Shown one piece after another: positions 24,527 to 33,295 of a stretch of 64,000 nucleotides of DNA (position 1 is its first letter; each line of letters starts with the position of its first letter). Under the pieces are notes generated by a model. The model ran no database searches and had not been told where the DNA came from. It saw only the letters and a list, made by a program, of their open reading frames with translations. The position numbers and the translations under genes were made by a program. Origin of the DNA: Dyadobacter sp. CY326 (GTDB lineage: Bacteria > Bacteroidota > Bacteroidia > Cytophagales > Spirosomataceae); assembly GCF_021390515.1 (NCBI RefSeq), contig NZ_JAJUXI010000007.1, positions 310,001 to 374,000 of the forward strand, written 5' to 3'.

Positions 24527-26095
24527 ATGCAATATAACATTCTTTGGGCCGATGACGAGATAGATCTTCTCAAACCACATATCATGTTTTTGACAAATAA
24601 AGGTTACAATGTGACGCCTGTTAACAGCGGTGCGGATGCTTTGGACCGGATTGAAAACGACCGATTTGATATTGTGTTTCTTGATGAAATGATGCCGGGT
24701 ATGACCGGGCTTGAAACATTGGCACAAATAAAACAGCAACAGCCGAATTTGCCTGTTGTGATGATTACAAAGAGTGAGGAAGAACATATAATGGAAGATG
24801 CCATTGGTTCAAAAATCGACGATTATCTTATTAAGCCACTGAACCCCAATCAGATATTACTTTCTGTAAAAAAGATCCTGGACAATAAAAGGCTGGTTAC
24901 GGAGAAAACGACATTGAGTTATCAGCAGGAATTCAGGAACCTGGCCATGCAATATCAGGACCGGATAGGTCATGAAGAATGGGCTGATATTTACAAAAAA
25001 CTCATCTACTGGGAGTTGGAGCTGGAAAGTTCAGAAGATCAGGGCATGGCGGAAGTTTTCAGCATGCAAAAGAGTGAGGCCAACGCTAATTTCTGCAAAT
25101 TTATAGAAGACAAATATGAGGAATGGTTGAATGATCCGCGTGCGGATAAGCCAATTTTATCGCATCAGTTGATGAAACAAAAGGTTTTCCCGCATCTGAA
25201 AGGATCGGATGAGCCATTGTTCTTCTTGCTGATTGATAATTTCCGTTATGATCAATGGAAAATGATCCAGCCTATTTTGCAGGAATATTTCAACATTGAG
25301 GAAGAGTCTTCTTATTACTCGATTTTGCCTACAACAACCGGTTATGCGCGCAATGCCATTTTTTCAGGCCTTATGCCGAGCGAGATGGAGCGTAAGCACC
25401 CGCAATGGTGGGTTAGCGATGAAAATACACCCGAAGGCGAAGAAGGACTCAATAATCACGAGCATGACTTTCTCCAGAAACAACTGGAAATGAATCATTT
25501 GAACAATGTTAAAAGCTCCTATCATAAGATTCTGAATGCGAATCAGGGGAAAGCATTGATTGATAACTTCAACAACATGCTGAATAATCAGCTGAATGTG
25601 GTGGTTTACAATTTCGTGGATATGCTTTCACACGCGCGCACGGACGTTCAAATGATCAAAGAATTGGCTCCGGATGAGGCTGCTTATAGGTCAATTACGA
25701 AGTCATGGTTCCAGCATTCGCCACTTCTGGATTTTATCAAAAAGGTGGCAGAGAAGAAATGCAGGCTGATTTTGACAACAGACCACGGAATGATCCGCGT
25801 GCAACGACCCGTAAAAATCATCGGCTACCGCGAGACCAATACAAACCTTCGTTACAAACATGGCAAGAACTTGGGCTTTGATGATAAAAACCTGATGGTT
25901 TGCCGCAAGCCTGAGCGAATTTTCCTTCCTAAACCGCACGTGTCAACGTCTTACGTGTTTACCAAAGAGGATTATTTCTTTGCATACCCCAACAATTATA
26001 ATCAATACGTGAATTTATATCGCGACACATTCCAGCACGGAGGCGTCTCATTGGAAGAAATGATCATTCCAATCATTGATTTGACAGCAAAATAA
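24527..26095 (+). CDS. porX: PorX: response regulator with PglZ phosphatase domain (T9SS regulator)
   Basis: A 522-residue two-domain regulator. The receiver domain (1-120) has acidic residues ADDE at 8-11, the phosphorylation site Asp53 in VFLDEMMPG and the Lys of MITKSEEE. The second half is a PglZ/alkaline phosphatase-like domain with the nucleophile region PTTTGYARNAIFSG, TTDHGMI and QHGGVSLEEMI. PorX with the kinase PorY and sigma factor SigP controls type IX secretion in Porphyromonas; it is also a phosphodiesterase on nucleotide oligomers. PorY is not in this window. Confidence 0.93.
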   Translation: MQYNILWADDEIDLLKPHIMFLTNKGYNVTPVNSGADALDRIENDRFDIVFLDEMMPGMTGLETLAQIKQQQPNLPVVMITKSEEEHIMEDAIGSKIDDYLIKPLNPNQILLSVKKILDNKRLVTEKTTLSYQQEFRNLAMQYQDRIGHEEWADIYKKLIYWELELESSEDQGMAEVFSMQKSEANANFCKFIEDKYEEWLNDPRADKPILSHQLMKQKVFPHLKGSDEPLFFLLIDNFRYDQWKMIQPILQEYFNIEEESSYYSILPTTTGYARNAIFSGLMPSEMERKHPQWWVSDENTPEGEEGLNNHEHDFLQKQLEMNHLNNVKSSYHKILNANQGKALIDNFNNMLNNQLNVVVYNFVDMLSHARTDVQMIKELAPDEAAYRSITKSWFQHSPLLDFIKKVAEKKCRLILTTDHGMIRVQRPVKIIGYRETNTNLRYKHGKNLGFDDKNLMVCRKPERIFLPKPHVSTSYVFTKEDYFFAYPNNYNQYVNLYRDTFQHGGVSLEEMIIPIIDLTAK

Positions 26096-26118
26096 TTTTC
26101 GTTCAAAATATAAAAGAG

Positions 26119-26157
26119 AAGAGCATCCCATCGATCGACGGGATGCTCTCCTTTTTT
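26119..26157. terminator. Bidirectional terminator between porX and ftsE
   Basis: Stem GAGCATCCC/GGGATGCTC with a 10-nt loop, flanked by purine-rich sequence on the left and a T-run on the right, lies between converging porX and ftsE. Confidence 0.85.
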
Positions 26158-26170
26158 ATGCTTACTCGTT

Positions 26171-26848
26171 TTATCCTTCTATAACGCTTCCATTCTCGCA
26201 TTTTAAAACGCGGGCTGGGAATCTTCGTAAAAATTCGTGGTTATGCGTTGCCATTAAAATCGCAATACCGGCATTGTTAATGGTGCGAAAAACCTGCATG
26301 ATCTGCTCTCCGACTTCCGGGTCGAGATTACCGGTTGGTTCATCTGCGATCAGAATTCGCGGCTCGTTCAACATGGCGCGGGCAATCACAACACGCTGCT
26401 GCTCACCGCCGGAAAGCTGATGTGGCATTCTTTTCTGAGCCGTTCCAAGTCCAACCTGCATTAAAACTTCTGCAATGCGTTTGGAAATCTTCGCCTGCTG
26501 ATCCCAGCCTGTTGCCCGAAGGACAAATGACAGGTTATCTTCAACCGACCGGTCGGAAAGCAATTGAAAATCCTGAAAAACGATGCCGATTTTGCGTCGA
26601 AGGAAGGGAATATCCGATCTCTTAATGTTATGCAGCTCATAACCAGCGACTTTTGCCGATCCTGTATGCAGCCATAAATCCGCATAAAGCGTTTTCAAAA
26701 GAGAGCTTTTGCCACTTCCGGTCCGTCCGATCATATAGACGAACTCGCCGTTTTTTATTTCAAAATGCACATCATTCAACACAGGCCGCTCACCTTGATA
26801 AATATCCGCCCGATCCAGTATGATAATTGGCTCTGTTGACTCAGTCAT
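26171..26848 (-). CDS. ftsE: Cell-division ABC ATPase FtsE
   Basis: A 225-residue ABC ATPase that with FtsX governs peptidoglycan hydrolases at the division site. Walker A GRTGSGKSS, the Q-loop in GIVFQDFQLL, signature LSGGEQQRV, Walker B ILIADEPTGNLD and the switch His in MATHNHEF are all present. Length and the FQLL segment favour FtsE, though LolD-like ATPases look similar. No permease gene (ftsX) is adjacent; instead it lies 21 bases after the transaldolase gene. Confidence 0.8.
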   Translation of the reverse strand: MTESTEPIIILDRADIYQGERPVLNDVHFEIKNGEFVYMIGRTGSGKSSLLKTLYADLWLHTGSAKVAGYELHNIKRSDIPFLRRKIGIVFQDFQLLSDRSVEDNLSFVLRATGWDQQAKISKRIAEVLMQVGLGTAQKRMPHQLSGGEQQRVVIARAMLNEPRILIADEPTGNLDPEVGEQIMQVFRTINNAGIAILMATHNHEFLRRFPARVLKCENGSVIEG

Positions 26849-26869
26849 AGCATTGAAGAAAATTAAGTC

Positions 26870-27526
26870 TTAGGAATTTCCTTTTTTATAATCAGCAAGG
26901 AATTTCTCAAGTCCGATATCGGTAAGTGGGTGTTTCAACAATGCTTCCATTGCGCTCAACGGGCCTGTCATAACGTCAGCTCCAACTTCTGCGCATTGTA
27001 TAATGTGCATCGGGTGACGCACGGAAGCTGCTAAAACTTGTGTATCAAAACCGTAATTTCTATAAATCAGAAGTATTTGTTCGATCAAACCAATGCCGTC
27101 TGTTGAAATATCGTCCAGACGCCCGATGAACGGAGACACATAAGTTGCGCCTGCTTTTGCTGCCAGAAGTGCCTGACCAGCAGAAAAAATCAATGTGCAA
27201 TTTGTACGAACACCTTTGCCAGAGAAATATTTCAACGCTTTCACGCCTTCTTTGGTCATTGGAATTTTAACTACAATTTTATCATCAATTTCAATCAATT
27301 CTTCACCTTCACGAATCATTCCCTCCAAATCTATCGAGATCACCTCAGCACTTACATCGCCGTCCACGATATCGCAAATGGCTTTATAATGGCGCATAAT
27401 GTTGTCCTTTCCCGTAATTCCTTCCTTCGCCATCAATGATGGATTGGTCGTAACGCCATCGAGAACACCAAGTGCTTGTGCTTCCTGAATCTCCTGCAGA
27501 TTAGCAGTGTCAATAAAAAATTTCAT
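26870..27526 (-). CDS. Transaldolase / fructose-6-phosphate aldolase
   Basis: A 218-residue TIM-barrel enzyme of the short TalC/FSA transaldolase group. [23 protein letters not shown], the Schiff-base Lys86 in VVKIPMT, and [31 protein letters not shown] are diagnostic. It acts in the pentose phosphate pathway; sequence alone does not separate transaldolase from fructose-6-phosphate aldolase activity. It has its own promoter and probably also drives the downstream ftsE. Confidence 0.92.
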   Translation of the reverse strand: MKFFIDTANLQEIQEAQALGVLDGVTTNPSLMAKEGITGKDNIMRHYKAICDIVDGDVSAEVISIDLEGMIREGEELIEIDDKIVVKIPMTKEGVKALKYFSGKGVRTNCTLIFSAGQALLAAKAGATYVSPFIGRLDDISTDGIGLIEQILLIYRNYGFDTQVLAASVRHPMHIIQCAEVGADVMTGPLSAMEALLKHPLTDIGLEKFLADYKKGNS

Positions 27527-27554
27527 ATCGGGATTTTAATGGTTAGAATTTCCA

Positions 27555-27584
27555 CAAAAGTAGAAAACCCTGGTCAAATGCAAA
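27555..27584 (-). promoter_or_regulatory. Promoter of the transaldolase gene
   Basis: On the minus strand TTTG (27581-27584), an 18-nt spacer and TACTTTTG (27555-27562) match the Bacteroidota promoter boxes exactly, 29 bases before the ATG. Confidence 0.55.
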
Positions 27585-27622
27585 ATGAAAGAGGAGAATA
27601 GAACCGAAAGGGCATAAAAAAA

Positions 27623-27713
27623 GGCAAACCGAGAATCTCACCGCATCGACCACCTACCCTTGCTTCCGTCAGGACCTGGGGGATTCGGAAGGAGCTGGTA
27701 GTTCCGATTTGCC
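27623..27713 (-). ncRNA. ffs: Signal recognition particle RNA (small bacterial type)
   Basis: Read on the minus strand, the core AGGTCCTGACGGAAGCAAGG is the conserved SRP RNA domain IV with its GGAA-type tetraloop and Ffh-binding internal loop. The ends GGCAAA and TTTGCC pair to close the hairpin, giving about 91 nt, the 4.5S type without an Alu domain. A T-run follows at the 3' end (plus-strand A-run near 27614-27622), and an exact promoter -7 box lies a few bases upstream. It pairs with Ffh to deliver nascent membrane proteins. Confidence 0.92.
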
Positions 27714-27718
27714 AGGTG

Positions 27719-27726
27719 CAAAGATA
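27719..27726 (-). promoter_or_regulatory. -7 box of the SRP RNA gene
   Basis: TATCTTTG on the minus strand matches TAnnTTTG exactly and ends six bases before the inferred RNA 5' end. No well-spaced -33 TTTG is visible; TTTTTG occurs only 15 nt upstream. Confidence 0.5.
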
Positions 27727-27773
27727 AAGACATTTTATTGACAAAAAGAAAACATTCAATTAACGTTTGGGCT

Positions 27774-27781
27774 TACTTTTG
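27774..27781 (+). promoter_or_regulatory. -7 box upstream of the TPR lipoprotein gene
   Basis: TACTTTTG matches TAnnTTTG exactly, 26 bases before the ATG; no matching -33 box is seen. Confidence 0.4.
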
Positions 27782-27807
27782 TGCGAATCAATTAGAAATG
27801 AACAGTT

Positions 27808-28509
27808 ATGCCGCGTAATTTTTTTTTATTTTTTCTTTTTTTACTCTGCTCTTGTGCCCAATCTTCTGATGCTTTTCTTAAAAAAGGCAAGGAGTTGATG
27901 CAGCAAGGAAAGCAGCGTGAAGCCATTGAATTTATTAACAAAGCCATAGAAAAAGACGATGCAAACGCGGATGCATTCAACCTGCGCGGCGTCGCTTATT
28001 ATGAATTGAAGGAATATCCGACCGCATTGCTTGATTTTGGCCAAGCCATCAAATTACAACCCGATTCGTATCGCCCCTATTTCAATCGCGCCTTGCTTTA
28101 TACAGACGAAAACCGGTTGGATTCTGCCTTTTCTGATTATAATAAGGCGGCTGCCCTTGCGCCTGACACGGCTGACGTTTTTCTCAACCGTGGACAGTTA
28201 TTGGTGTTGATGGAAAAAAGCAATGAGGCCATCACCGATTTTGAGAAGGCCACAAAACTTGATGAAAACAACAAGCAAGCCTGGTATAATCTTGGAAACA
28301 CTTATTATCGTAACAAGGACTACAAAAAAGCAACATTGGCGTTTCGGCAGACGGTAAGGCTGGACGCAAGTTATGGCAAAGCGTTTTATGGGCTGGGCCT
28401 CGCGCAGTGGAATGATGGAGAAAAGGATTTAGGCTGTTCCAACTTGAAGCAATCACTGAACTTGGGTTATTCTGATGCCGCCAATGCAATGGCCCAGTTT
28501 TGTCAATAA
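27808..28509 (+). CDS. TPR-repeat lipoprotein
   Basis: A 233-residue protein with a very hydrophobic signal segment ending in the lipobox LLCSC, then about six tetratricopeptide repeats from residue 25 to the end (for example AFNLRGVAYYELKEYPTALLDFGQAIKLQPD and AWYNLGNTYYRNKDYKKATLAFRQTVRLD). TPR arrays bind partner proteins; the partner is unknown. It is a single gene, between the SRP RNA and a small membrane protein gene. Confidence 0.85.
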   Translation: MPRNFFLFFLFLLCSCAQSSDAFLKKGKELMQQGKQREAIEFINKAIEKDDANADAFNLRGVAYYELKEYPTALLDFGQAIKLQPDSYRPYFNRALLYTDENRLDSAFSDYNKAAALAPDTADVFLNRGQLLVLMEKSNEAITDFEKATKLDENNKQAWYNLGNTYYRNKDYKKATLAFRQTVRLDASYGKAFYGLGLAQWNDGEKDLGCSNLKQSLNLGYSDAANAMAQFCQ

Positions 28510-28600
28510 TTTGAAAAAATCAGCGTTTGTGTGATTAACAATTGTAAGCCCCGGGCTTATTATATTATAAGATCAGCAAGACGCTTAAAACGCATAGTAA

Positions 28601-28930
28601 ATGAGACTTTTCAAGATTTTTTTCGGAATTGTATTTGTAATTTTCGCCTATTTGCAGCTCAATGATCCCGATTCGGGACTTTGGATTGCGATTTACTCCT
28701 TCGCAGCGCTAGCCTGCTTTATGAGCATTCGCGAATTATGGCCGAGCTGGGTTTTTTACGCGCTTGGTGCCGGATATTTGGTGGCAGCCGTGCTGCAATG
28801 GCCGCCGGAATTTGAAGGAATATTTTTTGGCGAGGCAGCAATGAGAAGCATGAATATTGAGCTGGCCAGAGAATCGCTTGGACTGGGAATCTGTACGCTT
28901 GTAATGCTGGTCATTGGCAAATGGGGTTGA
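28601..28930 (+). CDS. Transmembrane protein, TMEM220 family
   Basis: A 109-residue inner-membrane protein with four hydrophobic helices. The early FAYLQLNDPDSGLWIAIYSFAALACF segment is the hallmark of the transmembrane family 220, found in bacteria and animals, of unknown function. Its stop codon is one base from the stop of the convergent birA gene. Confidence 0.8.
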   Translation: MRLFKIFFGIVFVIFAYLQLNDPDSGLWIAIYSFAALACFMSIRELWPSWVFYALGAGYLVAAVLQWPPEFEGIFFGEAAMRSMNIELARESLGLGICTLVMLVIGKWG

Positions 28931-28931
28931 T

Positions 28932-29699
28932 TCAATCCCAAAGCCATTCAATCTCTTTCAGCCCAACCTCGATCTGACCGGGTTCTGAAAGGAGTTGCAA
29001 AACAAGTTTTCCCTGAGGCGTGATATGATCAACTGTCCCTTCGAGCGTGCGATCTGCGTACTTGAACCGGACAGTTTTTTTATATCCGTATAAATGATTT
29101 AAATAGGCCGCCCGGATCTGATCCTGACCATCAGCTGTTTTTAGTTTGAAATAATAGGATTCAATGACCAGCACTAAATTTTCAAACGCCTCCTGCAACG
29201 AAATCTGCCTGCCTGTTTCGTTGCTAATCGATGTTGCGTAAGGGTTTTCAAACAGGATCTGATTGACATTTAACCCTATTCCAGCAACGGAGCTTACGAT
29301 TTTACTTCCCTGGATTGCATTCTCAATTAATATGCCACAGACCTTTTTGCCATTGGCAAGAATGTCATTGGGCCATTTCACTTTCGTGTCAACAACGTAT
29401 TTCCCGACAAAATCTCTCACCGCAAGGGCAACGGTCTGGCTCAGCAAAAACTGATGAGAAATCGGCAAAAAGTGCGGCGTTAAAATGACTGAAAAAGTCA
29501 GGTTTTCGCCCGGATTCGCGAGCCATTCTGTCCCCCGCTGGCCCCTTCCTTTAACCTGATTATCGGTTATGACAATGGTCCCTTCGTCGAACAACCCGGC
29601 ATGCACTATTTCAGCCGCTATGTCGTTTGTAGAATGACAAGTTGGCAGATATATAACTTTTTTACCGATAATTAAGGTATCCTGTATGGAGTTGTACAA
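28932..29699 (-). CDS. birA: Biotin--[acetyl-CoA-carboxylase] ligase
   Basis: A 255-residue ligase that makes biotinyl-AMP and attaches biotin to the carboxylase carrier protein. The catalytic domain shows CHSTND near residue 21, the loop GRGQRGTEWLANPGENLTFS that closes over biotin, KWPNDI, and GIGLNVNQ. The N-terminal DNA-binding domain of E. coli BirA is absent, so it is not a repressor. The start is a TTG at 29699; no nearer ATG fits the conserved N-terminus. It is divergent from rsfS. Confidence 0.92.
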   Translation of the reverse strand: MYNSIQDTLIIGKKVIYLPTCHSTNDIAAEIVHAGLFDEGTIVITDNQVKGRGQRGTEWLANPGENLTFSVILTPHFLPISHQFLLSQTVALAVRDFVGKYVVDTKVKWPNDILANGKKVCGILIENAIQGSKIVSSVAGIGLNVNQILFENPYATSISNETGRQISLQEAFENLVLVIESYYFKLKTADGQDQIRAAYLNHLYGYKKTVRFKYADRTLEGTVDHITPQGKLVLQLLSEPGQIEVGLKEIEWLWD

Positions 29700-29743
29700 T
29701 TTTTTTGCTTTACTTTAGGGTTTAGAAAAGGAATTAACTACGA

Positions 29744-30127
29744 ATGAAAGAACGCAAAAATAAAGAACTATCCTCAAAAGATCTCTCTGAGCTGGTAGCA
29801 AAAGGAATGACAGAAAAGAAGGGCTTGGACATCACAATACTTGACCTCAGAAAAGTTAAAAATTCAATAACTGATTTTTTTGTAATTTGTTCGGGTAATT
29901 CCGACACGCAAATAGATGCTTTGGCCAATTCGGTTGAAGACGAAGTTTATAAAATGTCCAAAACAGAACCCTGGCAGAAGGAGGGAAAGGCAAATGGAGA
30001 GTGGATCTTGATTGATTATGTAGACGTTGTAGCGCACATTTTCAACAAAGATCGTCGCAAGCATTATGATCTTGAAGAACTTTGGGGAGATGCAGAGGTA
30101 ACATACCTGGAAGATTCCATGGTATAA
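29744..30127 (+). CDS. rsfS: Ribosomal silencing factor RsfS
   Basis: A 127-residue protein that binds ribosomal protein uL14 and blocks joining of the subunits when nutrients are short. The core VKNSITDFFVICSGNSDTQIDALANSVEDEV and GEWILIDYVDVVAHIF match the RsfS/Iojap family throughout. It lies upstream of ftsH, a common arrangement in Bacteroidota, but a strong hairpin separates the two genes here. Confidence 0.93.
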   Translation: MKERKNKELSSKDLSELVAKGMTEKKGLDITILDLRKVKNSITDFFVICSGNSDTQIDALANSVEDEVYKMSKTEPWQKEGKANGEWILIDYVDVVAHIFNKDRRKHYDLEELWGDAEVTYLEDSMV

Positions 30128-30130
30128 ATG

Positions 30131-30161
30131 GCCGGGCAGGTGAACATTCACCCTGCCCGGT
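30131..30161 (+). terminator. Strong hairpin between rsfS and ftsH
   Basis: Arms CCGGGCAGGTGAA and TTCACCCTGCCCGG form a 13-bp stem with one bulged base and a two-base loop, four bases after the rsfS stop. No clean T-run follows, so it may be an RNA-stabilising or processing element or a weak terminator rather than a classical one. Confidence 0.55.
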
Positions 30162-30200
30162 ATGTTGTTTATTATATTTCCTCTTAATTTAAAACACAGA

Positions 30201-32258
30201 ATGTCTGAAAACGATAACAAAAGAGGGCCTCTTAGTCCTAAAAGTCCTCAGAAGGGATATCAGGGCTGGATTATCGCCGCTCTGATTGCCACTATACTTG
30301 GAATTACATATCTGAACAGAACGTCAACCATTCGCGAAACGACTCAGAAACGTTTTGAAAAAATGATGGCTGACAAGGAGGTTGAACGGGTAACGATTGT
30401 AAATGACAAGTCGGTTGAGGTTACACTAAAACCAGAGGCTCTAAAACAAGATAAATATAAGGTTGTTGGAAAGGAAAATAATTATTTTGGAGGTGAGACT
30501 GCTTCGCATTATCAGTTCCAGGTAACTTCTGCGGAAACGTTCAAGAAAGATTTTGACAAGATGCAGGAGGGCATTCCGGACGATGACAAAGTGCCTTTTG
30601 TGGTTGATACGCGCAATGACTGGACCAGTTTCCTCGGAACCTGGGGCTTTTTTATTGTGATGATTTTGGTAATGTATTTTATCCTGGGCAGAATGTCAGG
30701 TGGGGTTGGACCGGGTGGACAGATTTTCAACATTGGCCGCTCACGCGCAACATTGTTCGATGCTGAAAACAAGGTGAAAATCACCTTTAATGACGTTGCT
30801 GGCTTAGATGAAGCGAAGGAAGAAATTAAGGAAATTGTTGAATATCTGCAAAGCCCTGACAAATTCAAGAAGCTGGGTGCTAAAATTCCAAAAGGCGCTT
30901 TGCTTGTAGGACCTCCGGGAACGGGTAAAACGTTGTTGGCTAAGGCTGTTGCAGGTGAAGCGGGTGTTCCTTTCTTCTCGCTGTCAGGTTCCGACTTTGT
31001 TGAAATGTTTGTGGGTGTGGGAGCTGCAAGGGTTCGTGACCTTTTCAAACAAGCGAAAGAAAAAGCGCCGTGTATCATCTTTATTGATGAGATTGACGCA
31101 GTAGGACGTTCACGCGGACGTGGCGCAATGCCAGGTTCTAATGACGAGCGTGAAAATACATTGAACTCCCTGTTGGTAGAAATGGACGGTTTTGCAACCG
31201 ATTCAGGAATCATTATCGTTGCAGCAACAAACCGTCCTGATGTTTTGGACCCAGCATTGCTTCGTCCGGGACGTTTCGACCGTCAGATTTCAGTAGACAA
31301 GCCAGACGTTATCGGTCGCGAGGCGATTTTCAAAGTGCATTTAAAACCTTTGAAACTTTCGACTGATGTTAATATTCAAAAACTGTCGTCTCAAACCCCA
31401 GGTTTTGCGGGTGCTGAAATTGCGAATGTTTGTAACGAAGCGGCTTTAATTGCAGCTCGTCGTAACCGCGATGAAGTGACCATGCAGGATTTTCAAGATG
31501 CAATGGACCGCGTTATTGGTGGTTTGGAGAAGAAAAACAAGCTGATCTCGCCAGAAGAGAAAGAGATCGTTGCTTATCACGAAGCTGGTCACGCAGTGGC
31601 AGGTTGGTTCCTGGAACATGCTGATCCATTGGTTAAAGTTTCAATTGTCCCTCGTGGTGTTGCAGCCTTGGGTTACGCACAGTATTTACCAAGAGAGCAG
31701 TATTTGTATCGCACAGAGCAGCTTTTCGACGAAATGTGTATGACATTGGGCGGACGTGCGGCAGAGGATGTTGTTTTTGGTAAAATTTCAACCGGTGCAT
31801 TGAGCGACCTTGAAAGAGTTACGAAAGTGGCGTACAGCATGGTTACAATGTACGGCATGAATGAGCGGATTGGTAACATTTCCTATTACGATTCGAAACA
31901 AAGCGATTACGCATTCACCAAACCATATTCTGAGTCTACTTCGCAAGCGATTGATGAAGAGGTTAGGAAATTGATCGACCAGGCTTACCAGTTTGTTAAA
32001 AACTTGTTAGCCGAAAAACGCGATAAACTGGAAGTGTTGGCAAAAGAGCTTTTGGAAAAAGAAATCTTGTTCCAAAGTGATCTTGAAAAACTGATTGGAA
32101 AACGTCCTTACGAGAAGGAAACGAGCTATCAGGCTTACATAAACCGTCGCTCAAACGAAGAAGCTGCAATTCACGAAGAAGTTGTGAAGAACACGCTTGA
32201 AAATGAGAAAAAGGAAGAAGAAATGGCAGAAGCTGAAAAAGGATCTTCTAACGAATAG
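30201..32258 (+). CDS. ftsH: ATP-dependent zinc metalloprotease FtsH
   Basis: A 685-residue inner-membrane AAA+ protease that removes damaged membrane proteins and short-lived regulators. It has two N-terminal membrane helices (about 22-40 and 140-160) around a periplasmic domain, the AAA module with Walker A GPPGTGKT, Walker [12 protein letters not shown] and second-region RPGRFDRQI, and the zinc site HEAGH. The C-terminus ends in a charged tail. The ATG giving [10 protein letters not shown] is the start; a longer frame runs back through the upstream hairpin region. Confidence 0.95.
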   Translation: MSENDNKRGPLSPKSPQKGYQGWIIAALIATILGITYLNRTSTIRETTQKRFEKMMADKEVERVTIVNDKSVEVTLKPEALKQDKYKVVGKENNYFGGETASHYQFQVTSAETFKKDFDKMQEGIPDDDKVPFVVDTRNDWTSFLGTWGFFIVMILVMYFILGRMSGGVGPGGQIFNIGRSRATLFDAENKVKITFNDVAGLDEAKEEIKEIVEYLQSPDKFKKLGAKIPKGALLVGPPGTGKTLLAKAVAGEAGVPFFSLSGSDFVEMFVGVGAARVRDLFKQAKEKAPCIIFIDEIDAVGRSRGRGAMPGSNDERENTLNSLLVEMDGFATDSGIIIVAATNRPDVLDPALLRPGRFDRQISVDKPDVIGREAIFKVHLKPLKLSTDVNIQKLSSQTPGFAGAEIANVCNEAALIAARRNRDEVTMQDFQDAMDRVIGGLEKKNKLISPEEKEIVAYHEAGHAVAGWFLEHADPLVKVSIVPRGVAALGYAQYLPREQYLYRTEQLFDEMCMTLGGRAAEDVVFGKISTGALSDLERVTKVAYSMVTMYGMNERIGNISYYDSKQSDYAFTKPYSESTSQAIDEEVRKLIDQAYQFVKNLLAEKRDKLEVLAKELLEKEILFQSDLEKLIGKRPYEKETSYQAYINRRSNEEAAIHEEVVKNTLENEKKEEEMAEAEKGSSNE

Positions 32259-32283
32259 CCAATTCCATTGATATAATGAGTAC

Positions 32284-32319
32284 ATAGCCGGACAAACTGA
32301 TTGTCTGGCTATTTTTTTG
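32284..32319 (+). terminator. Terminator after ftsH
   Basis: A 12-bp near-perfect stem ATAGCCGGACAA/TTGTCTGGCTAT followed by a seven-base T-run, 25 bases after the ftsH stop. Confidence 0.9.
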
Positions 32320-32347
32320 TAAAACCATACAGCTAATCCCCTCAAAA

Positions 32348-33295
32348 ATGCCTTTCGAAATATCCAAGCAGCAATTCGGTGACCTTACTGAGATCGTCCT
32401 TCAAGACACAATTACAGGAAATAGAGCCGTAATAATCCCGGAACTCGGAGGGCTACTCCGCCAGTTATCGCTCCGCAAAGACGTGACATTGTTTTCGCTG
32501 CTAAAAACGCCGCCCACTCCCGATGCGCTCATCGCTGATGCAAAGAGTGCAAGTGAATTGCTTTTCCCTTTTGCAAGCCGCATTCCGGATGGTAAATACA
32601 AGTTCTTGGGGAAAGAATATCGATTGGTAAGAAACGAAACTGGCAATTTAAATGCAATTCACGGTCTGGTTAGAAAGCAGGCATTTGATTTGGACGAGCA
32701 AATTGCAGAGGAGGATTTTGCTTCGCTAAGACTATCTTACAAGCTTCAAGAACCGGAAGGATATCCATTTCATGTTCAGTTTTCAGTTCTTTACACATTG
32801 CACGCAGATGGACGTTTCACATTAAATTATGAAGCCGTGAATGAAGGCACCAGCCCCGCTCCTGTAATGTTCGGGTGGCATCCCTATTTCGTGCTTGGGA
32901 ATGAGACAGCCGATGTCTGGAAAATCAAAATTCCTTCTGATGAGATCGTAGACTTTGACAGCAACTTGATTCCTATTGGCAAAAAGCCATTCTTGGTTGA
33001 AAAGCCGACAAAACTGTATCGCAAGGCATTTGACAATTGTTTCGTCATTAACTCCACAAATGGAACCGTCCTAACCGAACTCATTTCAGAAAATCAGCAT
33101 GTTACATTGCAAATTCGCCAGGAAACAGGTGAAGGTAAATTCAATTATCTGGTCATTTATACACCTCCTTCCCGCGATTGCGTGGCGATTGAGCCGTTAA
33201 CGGCTAATGTTGATTCCTTCAATTCAGGAGACGGACTTAACATTCTGTCGCCTGGAACGCGTGTTACAGGAGAGATAACGCTGAATCTGATTTAA
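32348..33295 (+). CDS. Aldose 1-epimerase family protein
   Basis: A 315-residue mutarotase-fold enzyme that interconverts alpha and beta anomers of aldoses or related sugars. LLFPFASRIPDGKYKFLGKEYRL, the catalytic His region NAIHGLVRKQAF, and FGWHPYF near residue 177 match the family, and the late VAIEPLTA segment carries a conserved Glu. No signal peptide is seen. Its stop overlaps the convergent nucleotidyltransferase stop by four bases. The sugar acted on is not shown. Confidence 0.85.
   Translation: MPFEISKQQFGDLTEIVLQDTITGNRAVIIPELGGLLRQLSLRKDVTLFSLLKTPPTPDALIADAKSASELLFPFASRIPDGKYKFLGKEYRLVRNETGNLNAIHGLVRKQAFDLDEQIAEEDFASLRLSYKLQEPEGYPFHVQFSVLYTLHADGRFTLNYEAVNEGTSPAPVMFGWHPYFVLGNETADVWKIKIPSDEIVDFDSNLIPIGKKPFLVEKPTKLYRKAFDNCFVINSTNGTVLTELISENQHVTLQIRQETGEGKFNYLVIYTPPSRDCVAIEPLTANVDSFNSGDGLNILSPGTRVTGEITLNLI

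Noticed and set aside
28545-28558. AAGCCCCGGGCTT palindrome after the TPR lipoprotein gene
   Set aside because: The stem is only about five pairs and no T-run follows, so I do not call a terminator.
30512-31213. Long minus-strand open frame of 233 residues
   Set aside because: It is antisense to the AAA domain of ftsH and has no family resemblance, signal or spacing of its own.
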